Origin: Kutzneria buriramensis
GTDB taxonomy: Bacteria; Actinomycetota; Actinomycetes; Mycobacteriales; Pseudonocardiaceae
Assembly: GCF_003387475.1 (NCBI RefSeq)
Contig: NZ_QUNO01000001.1
Coordinates: forward strand, 961,242 to 1,025,241
DNA length: 64,000 bases
Direction: 5' to 3'
Position numbers and translations under genes: made by a program. Position 1 is the first letter of the stretch; every line of letters starts with the position of its first letter. This document shows, piece after piece, positions 34,931-43,437 of this stretch. The notes beneath the pieces were generated by a model, which did no database searches, was not told where the DNA came from, and saw only the letters and a program-made list of their open reading frames with translations.

Positions 34931-35782
34931 TCAGCCCTTGATTCCGGTCTCGGCCACGCCACGAACCAGGTATCGCTGCAGGAGCGCGAAAATCAGCACC
35001 AACGGCACGATGCCCACGGCGGCGGCCACGAAAAGCTCGTGAATGTTCACGTTCTGTGCCGTGAGGAACGTGGACATGGCCACCTGGACGGTCCAGGACG
35101 ACTCGTCCTGGCCGATCACCAGCGGCCAAAGGAAGGAGTTCCAGCTGCCGATGAACTGGATCACCGCCACCGCGGCGAAGAAGCCGCCCGAGTTCGGCAC
35201 CACGATCCGCCAGTACGCGCCCCAGTAGCCGAGGCCGTCGATGCGGGCCGCCTCCTCCAGCTCGCGCGGGAACGACAGGAAGTACTGCCGGAACATGAAC
35301 GCGGTGAAGCCCGCGAACAGACCTGGGATGACCAGACCGCGCAGCGAGCTCACCCAGCCCAGCGACGACACCAGCACGAAGCTCGGCACGAAGGTCACCG
35401 CCGCCGGCACCATCAGGGTGGCCACGATCAGGTAGAAGATCTTGTTCGCGTGCCGGTAGGGGATGCGGGCCAGGCCGTAGCCGCACAGCGACCCGAGCAC
35501 CAGCTGCCCGGCCGTCTGGAGCACGGCGATCACCAGCGAGTTCCACAGCGCGTGGGCCATCGGCACGCTCGGGTCGGTGAACAGCTCCGTGATGTTCTCC
35601 CAGTGCAGGGAACTGGGGAACAGCGTCCACTCGGGCGAGGTGATGTCGGCCTCTGTGGACAGTCCATTGCGGACGATCAGATAGAACGGCAGCAGGAACA
35701 CGAGCGCCGCGACGGTCAGCGCCAGATAGCGGAGAACGGTGCCCAGGACGCTGGGGCGCAGCCCGACCGGTTGGTTGTCCAT
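34931..35782 (-). CDS. carbohydrate ABC transporter permease (MalG/CUT1 type)
   Basis: A 283-residue permease with six helices. The cytoplasmic EAA loop reads ELEEAARIDGLGYWGAYWRIVVPNS, which contacts the ATPase. It lies third in the operon after the binding protein and the MalF-type permease (5 bp gap). No ATP-binding gene is present; CUT1 importers of actinomycetes commonly share the multitask ATPase MsiK. The sugar is unknown. Confidence 0.93.
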   Translation of the reverse strand: MDNQPVGLRPSVLGTVLRYLALTVAALVFLLPFYLIVRNGLSTEADITSPEWTLFPSSLHWENITELFTDPSVPMAHALWNSLVIAVLQTAGQLVLGSLCGYGLARIPYRHANKIFYLIVATLMVPAAVTFVPSFVLVSSLGWVSSLRGLVIPGLFAGFTAFMFRQYFLSFPRELEEAARIDGLGYWGAYWRIVVPNSGGFFAAVAVIQFIGSWNSFLWPLVIGQDESSWTVQVAMSTFLTAQNVNIHELFVAAAVGIVPLVLIFALLQRYLVRGVAETGIKG

Positions 35783-35787
35783 GGTGA

Positions 35788-36795
35788 TCAGTCCCGTCGT
35801 CCGAGGCCGAGCAGCCGGCCCTGAAGCAGCGTCACGAGCGCGATCAGCAGCGCCAGGATCAGCGCGCCGGCGCTGCCGTGCCCGTAGTCCTGGGTCTGCC
35901 CGAGCGCCAGGTAGTACAGGTAGACCAGCGGCGGCCGGCCGAAGTCGGGGTAGCCGCGGGCGGTGCCCAACAGGTTGTAGAACTCGTCGAACGCCTGGTA
36001 CGCGGCGATCAGGCTGAGCAGCAGGACCGCGATCGAGGTCGGCCGCAGCTGCGGGAAGGTGATGTGCCGGAACACCTGCCAGCCGGGCCGCGCGCCGTCC
36101 ACGTACGCCGCCTCGTACAGCGAGTCGGGGATGCGCTGGAGGCCGGCGATGAACAGGATCATGTAGAAGCCGACCTGAAGCCACAGGCGCGCGGTCACCA
36201 GCACCAGCCAGTACCAGGGCGGATCGGGGTTGGACAGCCACGCCACCGGGTCGTGCCCGAACCAGTCCAGCACGGTGTTGGCCAGCCCGAACCGCACCCC
36301 GCTGAACAGCGACAGCTTCCACACCATCGCCGCCACCACGTACGAGCAGGCGGTGGGCAGGAAGAAGACCGAGCGGAAGAAGGCGCGGGCGAACCGGATC
36401 CGGTTCACCGCGACCGCCAGCCCCAGCGCCAGCGCGAACGTCAGCGGCACGATGAACAGCGCGAACACGCTGAACGTCAGCAGGCTCTGCGCGAACGGCC
36501 CGGTGAGCATGTCCGCGTAGTTCTGGAGCCCGACGAAGGTGTCCGGCGTGACCGTGCCCTGCGCGTCGAAGAAGCTGAGATAGGCGCTCCAGCCGATCGG
36601 GACGTAGCTGAAGATCAGCAGCCCGATCAGGAACGGCCCCACGAACAGCCAGAACGGCGCGGATCGCGCCGATGTCTGGAGGCGCAGGCTGGAAAGATCG
36701 CGTCTGTTCAGCGATCTTTCCAGACCAGGCGAAGACATCGGCTTGGAGCGATCCGCACCCGCGCGGAACGCGCGGAGAGGACGCTGTTTCCTCAT
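35788..36795 (-). CDS. carbohydrate ABC transporter permease (MalF/CUT1 type)
   Basis: A 335-residue permease with six helices and the EAA loop SLYEAAYVDGARPGWQVF. The start is set at ATG 36795 because it overlaps the binding-protein stop (ATGA); an internal ATG at 36738 is the alternative. The first 45 residues are non-membranous and are encoded by a long inverted repeat (36659-36756), unusual for this family and possibly a transcript-stability hairpin lying within a translated leader. Confidence 0.9.
   Translation of the reverse strand: MRKQRPLRAFRAGADRSKPMSSPGLERSLNRRDLSSLRLQTSARSAPFWLFVGPFLIGLLIFSYVPIGWSAYLSFFDAQGTVTPDTFVGLQNYADMLTGPFAQSLLTFSVFALFIVPLTFALALGLAVAVNRIRFARAFFRSVFFLPTACSYVVAAMVWKLSLFSGVRFGLANTVLDWFGHDPVAWLSNPDPPWYWLVLVTARLWLQVGFYMILFIAGLQRIPDSLYEAAYVDGARPGWQVFRHITFPQLRPTSIAVLLLSLIAAYQAFDEFYNLLGTARGYPDFGRPPLVYLYYLALGQTQDYGHGSAGALILALLIALVTLLQGRLLGLGRRD
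36659..36756 (-). other. long inverted repeat at the start of the MalF-type permease gene
   Basis: Inner arms CTGGAAAGATCGC (36689-36701) and GCGATCTTTCCAG (36711-36723) are perfect with a 9-base loop; outer arms GCGGATCGC (36659-36667) and GCGATCCGC (36748-36756) extend it, with GCCGATGTCT matched in between. It lies 36 bases after the binding-protein gene. By analogy with the malE-malF intergenic hairpin of enteric bacteria it may protect the binding-protein mRNA and lower permease expression. Confidence 0.6.
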
Positions 36796-38039
36796 CCGTA
36801 CAGCCTCTTGAGTTCCGTCTGCACGGATCCGGCGGCGTTCTTCAGTTCGGTTGTGGCGTCGGCCCCGCTGCGCACGATCTTGTTCAGCGAGTCGCTCAGC
36901 GCCAGCTGCATCTTGGCCGTCCACGGCGGCGGGTTCTGCGGCCGGCCGAGGTCCTGGACGAAGCGCACCGCGTCGGCCGCCGGTCCGGACTTCAGCTTGT
37001 CCGCCTTGGCGGCCAGGCTCTTGCGGGCGGGGATGTGGAAGCCGTAGCTCAGGTCGAAATCCTGCTGGTAGTCGCCGCGCTGCACCCACAGCCACTGCAC
37101 GTACTTCTTGGCGGCGTCGATCTTCGTGCTCTTGGCGTTGACCATCGACCCGTACGCGCCGAACGGCACCGAGGCCTTGCCGGCCCCGTTCAGCGCCGGC
37201 CACGGCAGCACGCCGAAGTCGTCGCCCAGCGCCTTCTGCACCTGCGGCACCGTCCACAGCCCGGTCCACTGCATGGCGGTCAGGCCCTGGGTGAACGCCG
37301 ACGGGTCCGACCAGTCGGCCGGCGCGCCCAGCAGGAGGCTGTTGCTGGTGAACAGCTGCCGCAGCTTGCCCACGGACTCGGCGGCCAGCGGGTCGTCGAA
37401 GCCGACCTTGTGATCCGGCGTGAGGTAGTCCAGGCCGGCCGACCACAGCAGCGGACCGGCCAGCACGCCGACGCCGCCGTCGTTGCCCAGGAACAGGCCT
37501 TTCACCTTGTCGGTGGTGAGTCTGCGCGCGGCGTCGATCAGCTCGGCGACGCTGCTCGGCGGCTGCACGCCGGCCTTGGCCAGCAGGCTCTTGCGGTAGA
37601 ACAGCATCTGCATGTCCACCGCCTGCGGGATGCCGTAGACCTGCCCGTCCACGGTGTGACTGGCCAGCACCGACTCGGTGAAGTCGCTGCGCGCGTCGCC
37701 GAGCAGGTCGTCCAGCGACACGATCTGCTTGCTGCGCACCATGTCCACGCGCAGGGTGGACTCGAACACGTCCGGGCCGTTGCTGGCGGCCAGCGCGCTG
37801 GCGATCTTGGAGTCGTAGTCGCCGGGATTCCACTGCACCTGCACGGTGGCGTCGGTGTAGGCCTTCGCGTACCGCTCCACCGCCTGCTGCACGCCGGCCT
37901 CGCCGTAGGCGTGGTACCACTGCTCGATGGTGCCGCCGCCGGAACTGCGGCCGGTGTTGGTGCCACACGCCGCGAGCAGGCCGGCGGCTGTCACGCCGCC
38001 CGCCATCCCGAGAAATCCACGCCGGCTGTACCCGCGCAT
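36792..38039 (-). CDS. sugar ABC transporter substrate-binding lipoprotein
   Basis: A 415-residue extracytoplasmic solute-binding protein (family 1). The N-terminus combines a twin-arginine motif (SRRGFLGMA) with a lipobox (LLAAC, Cys25), so it is probably Tat-exported and lipid-anchored. Further blocks are WYHAYGEAGVQQAVERY and YGIPQAVDMQMLFYRKSLL, typical of CUT1 sugar binders. ATG 38039 has AAGGGG upstream. First gene of the ABC operon. The palindrome at 38069-38090 is a candidate operator. Confidence 0.93.
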   Translation of the reverse strand: MRGYSRRGFLGMAGGVTAAGLLAACGTNTGRSSGGGTIEQWYHAYGEAGVQQAVERYAKAYTDATVQVQWNPGDYDSKIASALAASNGPDVFESTLRVDMVRSKQIVSLDDLLGDARSDFTESVLASHTVDGQVYGIPQAVDMQMLFYRKSLLAKAGVQPPSSVAELIDAARRLTTDKVKGLFLGNDGGVGVLAGPLLWSAGLDYLTPDHKVGFDDPLAAESVGKLRQLFTSNSLLLGAPADWSDPSAFTQGLTAMQWTGLWTVPQVQKALGDDFGVLPWPALNGAGKASVPFGAYGSMVNAKSTKIDAAKKYVQWLWVQRGDYQQDFDLSYGFHIPARKSLAAKADKLKSGPAADAVRFVQDLGRPQNPPPWTAKMQLALSDSLNKIVRSGADATTELKNAAGSVQTELKRLYG

Positions 38040-38068
38040 CACGTCCACCCCTTCCGATCGGCGCACTC

Positions 38069-38090
38069 TGCGTGACAACCCCATCACGCA
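38069..38090. promoter_or_regulatory. operator-like palindrome upstream of the ABC operon
   Basis: TGCGTGA (38069-38075) and TCACGCA (38084-38090), perfect arms, 8-base spacer, 30-51 bases upstream of the binding-protein start. No regulator gene is adjacent. Confidence 0.45.
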
Positions 38091-38202
38091 ACCTTGGACC
38101 CCGTCAGCCGATCTCTCAATGTGGGCGGCGTGTCGGTCGACAGTCACAGTGATTTACTGCATGGTTTTGGCGTACGACCGCCATCCGGCCGTATCGTGGA
38201 AG

Positions 38203-38293
38203 CACACCGAGACCCCCGCCGCTCCCTCCCCCCTGAGCGGCGGGCCCAGTGCCGGAGCCCCGCTCACCCCCGTGCGGGGCTCCGGTCATTTCT
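38203..38293 (+). ncRNA. 6C small RNA, copy 2
   Basis: TATCGT -10 at 38192, then hairpin 1 with 9 bp stem CCCGCCGCT/AGCGGCGGG (38215-38223, 38236-38244) and loop CCCTCCCCCCTG containing six consecutive C (38228-38233). Hairpin 2 has a perfect 12 bp stem CCGGAGCCCCGC/GCGGGGCTCCGG (38252-38263, 38274-38285), with loop TCACCCCCGT and tail TCATTTCT. Architecture, loop sequences and order match copy 1 at 24888. It ends 15 bases before a small ORF. Confidence 0.75.
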
Positions 38294-38307
38294 GAGGGAG
38301 TCCTGTG

Positions 38308-38559
38308 ATGGCGACCACGTTCCACGAGGCTGCCGACGCTGCCGACCTCGTGGTCGACCTGCTGCTCGACGCGGTCGTCCCCGAGGACGAGGGCACCGCC
38401 GAGAGCCGGATCGAGCTGCTCAACGGCCTGGCGCTGGCCGCCGAGGCGCTGCGCGCCGCCGGCCGCGGCGAGCAGGGGCTGGCCGACGAGCTGGGCCGAT
38501 CGGCCAGCGCCAACTTCGACCGGGTCGACCCGATCGAGCTGATGCTGCTGCGCGGCTGA
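38308..38559 (+). CDS. small hypothetical protein
   Basis: An 83-residue acidic, helical protein (rich in Ala, Leu, Glu, Asp) with no signal peptide and no recognised family. GAGGGAG lies seven bases before the ATG, which makes expression credible; GTG 38305 is an alternative. It begins 15 bases after the 6C RNA terminator, so it may be expressed by read-through of that terminator or from its own promoter. A 183-base gap to the LCP gene follows, in which I see only a possible TACCGT -10. Confidence 0.6.
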   Translation: MATTFHEAADAADLVVDLLLDAVVPEDEGTAESRIELLNGLALAAEALRAAGRGEQGLADELGRSASANFDRVDPIELMLLRG

Positions 38560-38742
38560 GGCGCCGTCTCGCGTCCGGAAAGGACGATTCCGCGGCCCGC
38601 GTGCCCCCTGGTGTCCGGCCGCGTCGGTGAGCTGGGCTACCGTACGGCCCGGACATTGCTGGGTGGGGAGCTCCGGCATCGACAAACCAGCGAGCACAGC
38701 GGCGATGGGTGAGCCCTGACGATCGCCGGGAGGTGGACGCCC

Positions 38743-40596
38743 GTGGACAGCGACTTCGGCAACCGGCCGCCCCGACGCCCCGGACCTCCGGGGGGCTCGG
38801 GCGGTGGGCCGCAGCCGCCGCGCCAGCCCGGCCCCGGGCGGCCGCAGCCGCCGCGCGCCGTGCCGCCGAAGCCGCAGGCCGGACCGCGGCCGCAGGGCCA
38901 GCAGCGGCCCCCGTCGGACGGGCCGAGTCCCGCTCGGCAACCGGCGAAGCCTCCGCAGCAGAAGCCGGCCCAGCAGCAGAAGCCAGTCCAGCAGCAGAAA
39001 TCGGGTCAGCCGGCGCCGGCTCAGAAGGCCGCGGCGAGGCCCGCGCCGTCGAAGCCGGCGGCCGCCAAGCCCGCCGCCGCGAAGCCGGCCGAGCGGCGTC
39101 CCGCCGGCGGCTTCAGCCGCAACACCGCCGCCAAGCGCGCCGGCATGACCGCGCTCGCGTTGGTGTCAACGATGGCCTTAGTGGTGACCGGCTACGCGTG
39201 GGCCACGCTGGACAGCCTCAACTCGGGCCTGGCCACCGACAACGTGATCAAGGCGGACAAGCCGGCCGACGGCGCCACCGACGTGCTGCTGGTCGGGCTG
39301 GACAGCCGCACGGACGCGCACGGCAACCCGCTGCCGGCGCAGCTGCTGGCCCAGCTCAACGCCGGCCAGGACGACGGCGAGCTGAACACCGACACGCTGA
39401 TCCTGGTGCACATCCCCAACGACACCAGCAAGCCGGCGGCGCTGCTGTCCATCCCGCGCGACTCCTACGTCGACATCCCCGGCGGCTACGGCCAGCACAA
39501 GATCAACTCGGCGTACGCGCGGGCGATGAACGACGAGGCCTCGACCCTGCGCAACCAGGGCCAGACCGACGCCAAGGCGATCGCCCAGCAGTCCCAGTCG
39601 GCCGGCCGCAAGGAGCTGATCAGCACCATCGAGCAGCTCACCGGCGCCACCATCGACCACTACGCCGAGATCAACCTGTACGGGTTCAGCGAGATCACCA
39701 CGGCCATCGGCGGCGTCAAGGTGTGCCTGAAGGCGCCGGCCAAGGACAGCTTCTCCGGGGCCAACTTCCCGGCCGGCGAGCAGAGCATCTCCGGCGTGGA
39801 CGCGCTCAAGTTCGTGCGCCAGCGGCACGGGCTGCCCAACGGCGACCTGGACCGGATCAAGCGGCAGCAGGTGTTCATGGCCGGGCTGGCCAGCACGGTG
39901 CTGTCCGGCGGCACGCTGACCAACCCCGGCAAGCTGACCAGCCTGATCAACGCCATCAAGAACGCCGTCGTGCTCGACCAGGGCTGGGACCTGCTGGGCT
40001 TCGCCACCCAGCTCAAGGGCATGACCGGCGGCGGGCTGCACTTCCAGACCATCCCCACCGGCCGTCCCGACCTGCCCACCCCCGACGACGGCCAGGCCGT
40101 CGAGGTGGACCCGGCGCAGGTCAAGGCGTTCGTGCAGCAGCTGACCGGGCTCACGCCCACCGCCACGTCGACCTCGGCGAGCGGCCCGGCGTCCACCGGC
40201 AGCAACGTCACCGTCGAGGTCCGCAACGCCAACGGCAAGGCCGGCCTCGCCGCCAGCGTGATGTCGGCGCTGGTCGCCAAGGGTTTCGTGCAGGGCGACA
40301 CCGGCACCGCCACGCCGCGGTCCAAGTCGGTGATCCGCTACCCCAGCGGCGGCGCCGCCAACGCGCAGAAGGTGTCCGACGCGCTGGGCGGCGGCTACGA
40401 CGTGGAGGAGGACAACGCCGACGGCATCCAGCCCGGCCACGTCCGGATCTTCCTGTCCACCAACTACGACGGCCCCGGCTCCGAGGGCTTCACCGGCCCC
40501 GCCGCCTACGCCCTCGCGCCGACCGGCGGCGCGACGACGCCCGCCGCGCCGTCCAGCGACACGATCACCGCCGACGGCATCACCTGCGTGAACTGA
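38743..40596 (+). CDS. LytR-CpsA-Psr (LCP) family cell-wall ligase
   Basis: A 617-residue type II membrane protein. Residues 1-125 are a Pro/Gln/Lys-rich cytoplasmic tail with QQQKP repeats, one membrane helix at about 133-155, the LCP domain at about 170-340 (VLLVGLDSR, LILVHIP, LLSIPRDSYVDIP, KFVRQRHGLPNGDLDRIKRQQ) and a LytR_C domain at about 465-560. LCP enzymes attach polymers such as arabinogalactan or teichoic acid from lipid carriers to peptidoglycan. GTG start with GGAGG. The Arg and Asp residues for phosphate/metal binding are present. Confidence 0.93.
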   Translation: MDSDFGNRPPRRPGPPGGSGGGPQPPRQPGPGRPQPPRAVPPKPQAGPRPQGQQRPPSDGPSPARQPAKPPQQKPAQQQKPVQQQKSGQPAPAQKAAARPAPSKPAAAKPAAAKPAERRPAGGFSRNTAAKRAGMTALALVSTMALVVTGYAWATLDSLNSGLATDNVIKADKPADGATDVLLVGLDSRTDAHGNPLPAQLLAQLNAGQDDGELNTDTLILVHIPNDTSKPAALLSIPRDSYVDIPGGYGQHKINSAYARAMNDEASTLRNQGQTDAKAIAQQSQSAGRKELISTIEQLTGATIDHYAEINLYGFSEITTAIGGVKVCLKAPAKDSFSGANFPAGEQSISGVDALKFVRQRHGLPNGDLDRIKRQQVFMAGLASTVLSGGTLTNPGKLTSLINAIKNAVVLDQGWDLLGFATQLKGMTGGGLHFQTIPTGRPDLPTPDDGQAVEVDPAQVKAFVQQLTGLTPTATSTSASGPASTGSNVTVEVRNANGKAGLAASVMSALVAKGFVQGDTGTATPRSKSVIRYPSGGAANAQKVSDALGGGYDVEEDNADGIQPGHVRIFLSTNYDGPGSEGFTGPAAYALAPTGGATTPAAPSSDTITADGITCVN

Positions 40597-40660
40597 GTTC
40601 TTGCCGCGCGTTCCGCGCGGGGCATCGGCGGCGGCCTCGCGGTCGTCGTGGTGCCGATGA

Positions 40661-41005
40661 TCAGCTGGTCTGGTGTTCGCCGCCGGTGTCGAAGTAGCTG
40701 TCCAGGTACGAGTCCGGCTTGAGGTAGCTGTCCCGTAACAGGGAGAACACCTCGGTGCCGCTACCGATCTCGCCCGCGTCCAGGGCGTAGGCCTGGGCGA
40801 AGTCCAGATACTCGAAGCCGTGGTCGTGCGCGTACCCGCGGGCCTCGCGGCCGGCCAGCTCGATGGCGTGGGTCAGGGAGGTGGCGCGCCACAGGGTGAT
40901 GCGCTCTTCGTACGGTTTGTTCTCGTAGCCGATCCACCGGAACACGCAGCGCACCCCGTACCAGCCGAGCCCCTCGTCGGTCACGGTGACGATTATCCCC
41001 GTCAC
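40661..41005 (-). CDS. small protein, DUF4288-like
   Basis: A 114-residue soluble protein. The pattern WYGVRCVFRW, YEERITLWRA, AIELAGREARGYA and GTEVFSLLRDS-x-L-x-x-x-x-YL resembles the DUF4288 group of small actinobacterial proteins, function unknown. The GTG at 41005 overlaps the stop of the upstream PH-like gene (GTGA), indicating coupling; an internal GTG at 40984 is the alternative. The tail is rich in Ser/Asp/Tyr. Confidence 0.65.
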   Translation of the reverse strand: MTGIIVTVTDEGLGWYGVRCVFRWIGYENKPYEERITLWRATSLTHAIELAGREARGYAHDHGFEYLDFAQAYALDAGEIGSGTEVFSLLRDSYLKPDSYLDSYFDTGGEHQTS

Positions 41006-41421
41006 TCGACGAGGTCGGCGCCGAGTTCGGTCGCGAGGGCCTCGAGCTGCCGATAGGACCAGAGATCGCGGAACGCGGTGAGCTTGCGGCCGTCCGCGTC
41101 GGCGACGAAGTGCGTGCCGCGGCGGGGCATCGTGATCAGCTTGATCCGGCCGCGCTCCACCCTGCTGGTCGGGCCGATCATGACGTGCACCCGCAGCTCG
41201 CGGTCGTCCAGCACCAGCCGGTTGCGGCGCAGGTAGAGCAGCGGCAGCAGGGCGAAGCCGACGACGATCAGCAGCCACACCGCGATCTGTGCCGGTCCGA
41301 ACGTGCCGATGGTGGTGAATCCGGCGATCAGTGTGCCCAGGGACAGCAGTCCCATCAGGACGATCACGGACAACACGCGCGGATTGGTCGGCGAACAGGG
41401 GATCACCAGCGGCTCGGGCAT
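41002..41421 (-). CDS. small membrane protein with PH-like domain
   Basis: A 139-residue protein with two membrane helices (about 17-38 and 45-65), then a beta-rich domain (RNRLVLDDRELRVHVMIGPTSRVERGRIKLITMP) of the bacterial PH type. It ends coupled to the DUF4288-like gene. The function is unknown. ATG 41421 stands alone with weak ribosome-binding signal. Confidence 0.6.
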   Translation of the reverse strand: MPEPLVIPCSPTNPRVLSVIVLMGLLSLGTLIAGFTTIGTFGPAQIAVWLLIVVGFALLPLLYLRRNRLVLDDRELRVHVMIGPTSRVERGRIKLITMPRRGTHFVADADGRKLTAFRDLWSYRQLEALATELGADLVE

Positions 41422-41544
41422 GCCCGCATGATCCCACCCGTTCGTGGATAACGCTTTCGTAACACGCGGCTCGGCGGGGGTAGGCGGCGACGGATCGTCG
41501 CGATGGACTGCCCCTTCGTGCGAGGAAAGCGAGGGGAACTCACC

Positions 41545-43050
41545 GTGAAATCGACGCTGACGGTCGCCGCGGCGCTGGTCGCGACCCTGCTGGCGGGCCC
41601 CGTCCCGGCGCTGGCCGGGACGCCGGCGGCGGTGCCACGGCCGGGCGATGCGGTGTTCACCCACCCCTGCGCGGACCGTCCCGGCTACGACTGCGGCACC
41701 GTCACCGTGCCGCTGGACTATTCGCGGCCGTCCGGCCCTCAACTGGCCATCGCCGTCTCCCGGTACAAGGCCACCGGCACGCGGCAGGGCGTGATCGTGT
41801 TCAACCCCGGCGGCCCCGGCGCCAGCGGGCTGTTCGCGGCCGGCGCCGTGCCCGCGAGCGTGCGGGCCGCGTACGACTTCATCGGCTTCGACCCGCGCGG
41901 CGTCGGCAAGAGCGCCCCGATCAGCTGCGCCGACCCGTCGTTCTTCGCCACGCCGGCGGCCGATCCCGTGCCCGCGTCCGAGGCGGACAAGGTCGCCTTC
42001 ATCCGGCGCGCCAAGTCCTATGCGGACGGTTGCGTGGCGAAGTCCCGTGACGAACTCCCGTATGTGAACACCGTCAACACCGCGCGGGACGTCGACCGGA
42101 TCCGGCAGGCGCTCGGCGAGTCCCGGATCACCTACTTCGGGACGTCCTACGGGACGTATCTCGGGGCCGTGTACGGACAGCTGTTCCCCGACCGGGTGCG
42201 GCGAATGGTGTTGGACAGCAGCGTCGACGCCGGCCCGGAGGCCGTGTGGTACCGGAACAACCTCGACCAGAACGCGGCGTTCCAGCGGCGCGTCGACATC
42301 TGGTTCGACTGGCTCGGTCGCCACGACGGCGTGTTCCATCTCGGCGTCGGTCATGACGCGGTATACGCCGAATACCGCACCGCCCGTTCACGGCTGGCCG
42401 CCACGCCGGCCGGTTCGGTCGGTCCCGCCGAGCTCGACGCCATGATCCTCAACTCCGGCTACTACGACCTGAACTGGGTCAGCAACGGCCGGGCGTTCGC
42501 CGCGTACGCCGTCAAGGGCGACGCGTCCGGGCTCGTTTCGTACACAAAGGACAACGATCCGGCCACTGTCGACGGCGAGAACGCCAACGCCGCCTACACC
42601 GCCGTCGAGTGCAACGACGCGCGGTGGCCGCGGAGCTGGTCGGTGTGGAACAACGACAACACCGCCTCGGCCGAGCGGGCGCCGTTCGAGACGTGGGGCA
42701 ACGCGTGGATGAACCTGCCGTGCGCGTTCTGGCGGCTGCCGCAGCCGTCGGCGCTGGCGATCACCGGGCGCGGGCTGCCACCGATCCTGATGCTCCAGGG
42801 CACCCTCGACCCGGCCACGCCGTACGCCGGCGCTGTCCACACGCACCAGCTGCTGCCGAGCTCCCGGCTGATCACCGAGGACGGCGGCGGGTCGCACGGC
42901 ATCTACAACTCGCCCTGGGTCAACAACCGCTGCGTCGACGGGATCACGACGTCGTACCTGCTCACGGGAGCGGTTCCGGCGGCCGATGTTACCTGCCCCG
43001 GGCATCCGCTGCCCGAACCTACCGCCACCCGCGCTCAAGCCCATCCCTAA
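41545..43050 (+). CDS. secreted alpha/beta-hydrolase, tripeptidyl aminopeptidase-like (S33)
   Basis: A 501-residue exported peptidase with signal peptide about 1-24. The hydrolase core shows the oxyanion region FNPGGPGASG, nucleophile in YFGTSYGTYLG, Asp in GTLDPATPY and His in GGGSHGIY, then the TAP C-terminal domain. Such enzymes remove N-terminal tripeptides or proline-containing peptides outside the cell; SlpD/SlpE of Streptomyces are examples. GTG 41545 follows GAGGGGA. It ends at a strong 17 bp-stem bidirectional terminator. Confidence 0.9.
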   Translation: MKSTLTVAAALVATLLAGPVPALAGTPAAVPRPGDAVFTHPCADRPGYDCGTVTVPLDYSRPSGPQLAIAVSRYKATGTRQGVIVFNPGGPGASGLFAAGAVPASVRAAYDFIGFDPRGVGKSAPISCADPSFFATPAADPVPASEADKVAFIRRAKSYADGCVAKSRDELPYVNTVNTARDVDRIRQALGESRITYFGTSYGTYLGAVYGQLFPDRVRRMVLDSSVDAGPEAVWYRNNLDQNAAFQRRVDIWFDWLGRHDGVFHLGVGHDAVYAEYRTARSRLAATPAGSVGPAELDAMILNSGYYDLNWVSNGRAFAAYAVKGDASGLVSYTKDNDPATVDGENANAAYTAVECNDARWPRSWSVWNNDNTASAERAPFETWGNAWMNLPCAFWRLPQPSALAITGRGLPPILMLQGTLDPATPYAGAVHTHQLLPSSRLITEDGGGSHGIYNSPWVNNRCVDGITTSYLLTGAVPAADVTCPGHPLPEPTATRAQAHP

Positions 43051-43053
43051 TTC

Positions 43054-43106
43054 GCCACATGCGCTTCCTATTTGGCGCCAGGTGACAAGTAGGAAGCGCA
43101 TGTGGC
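43054..43106. terminator. bidirectional terminator, 17 bp stem
   Basis: GCCACATGCGCTTCCTA (43054-43070) and its exact complement (43090-43106), 19-base loop, between the convergent peptidase and 74-residue protein genes. It is unrelated in sequence to families R1 and R2. Confidence 0.75.
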
Positions 43107-43120
43107 AAAAAAGAGGGGAA

Positions 43121-43345
43121 TCACCACGCGGGGGTAACCCTGGCGGGGGATTCGACGGCGTCGACCAGCAGCAGGCAGCGGAAGCAGCGCATGCCGTCGG
43201 CGGTGTCGACGATCAGGTCGCGGGGCGTGGCGTGATGGCAGCGGGCGGCGAGCATGCCCCGTCCGACCTCGGTGATCTGCGCCAGTGGAAAGGCGTGCAC
43301 CTGGTCGTCGTAGCGGCTGTGCCACCAGATGAACGGGCCGGTCAT
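43121..43345 (-). CDS. small conserved Cys/His protein
   Basis: A 74-residue protein with MTGPFIWWHSRYDDQVHAF at the N-terminus and C-x-x-C plus His residues (ARCHH, RCFRC), suggesting a small zinc-binding fold. It resembles short hypothetical proteins common in Pseudonocardiaceae; function unknown. ATG 43345, divergent from the AraC gene. Confidence 0.6.
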   Translation of the reverse strand: MTGPFIWWHSRYDDQVHAFPLAQITEVGRGMLAARCHHATPRDLIVDTADGMRCFRCLLLVDAVESPARVTPAW

Positions 43346-43380
43346 GCCGTCGAAGCTAGGGACACACCACAGCGGGCATT

Positions 43381-43418
43381 CGCCATCGGGCGCACGTCAC
43401 ACCGCCATCGGACGCACG
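43381..43418 (+). promoter_or_regulatory. tandem 16-base direct repeat, AraC-type operator
   Basis: CGCCATCGGGCGCACG (43381-43396) and CGCCATCGGACGCACG (43403-43418), period 22 bases, one mismatch, just upstream of TAGCGT (43425-43430). AraC-family dimers typically bind direct repeats about 21 bases apart. It is placed for autoregulation of the gene at 43438, whose GTG is eight bases past the -10, hence leaderless. Confidence 0.6.
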
Positions 43419-43437
43419 GATCACTAGCGTCGAACCG

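Noticed and set aside
40597..40660. Short GC-rich palindromes after the LCP gene
   Set aside because: CCGCGCG/CGCGCGG is short and of low complexity in this composition; probably a weak terminator at most.
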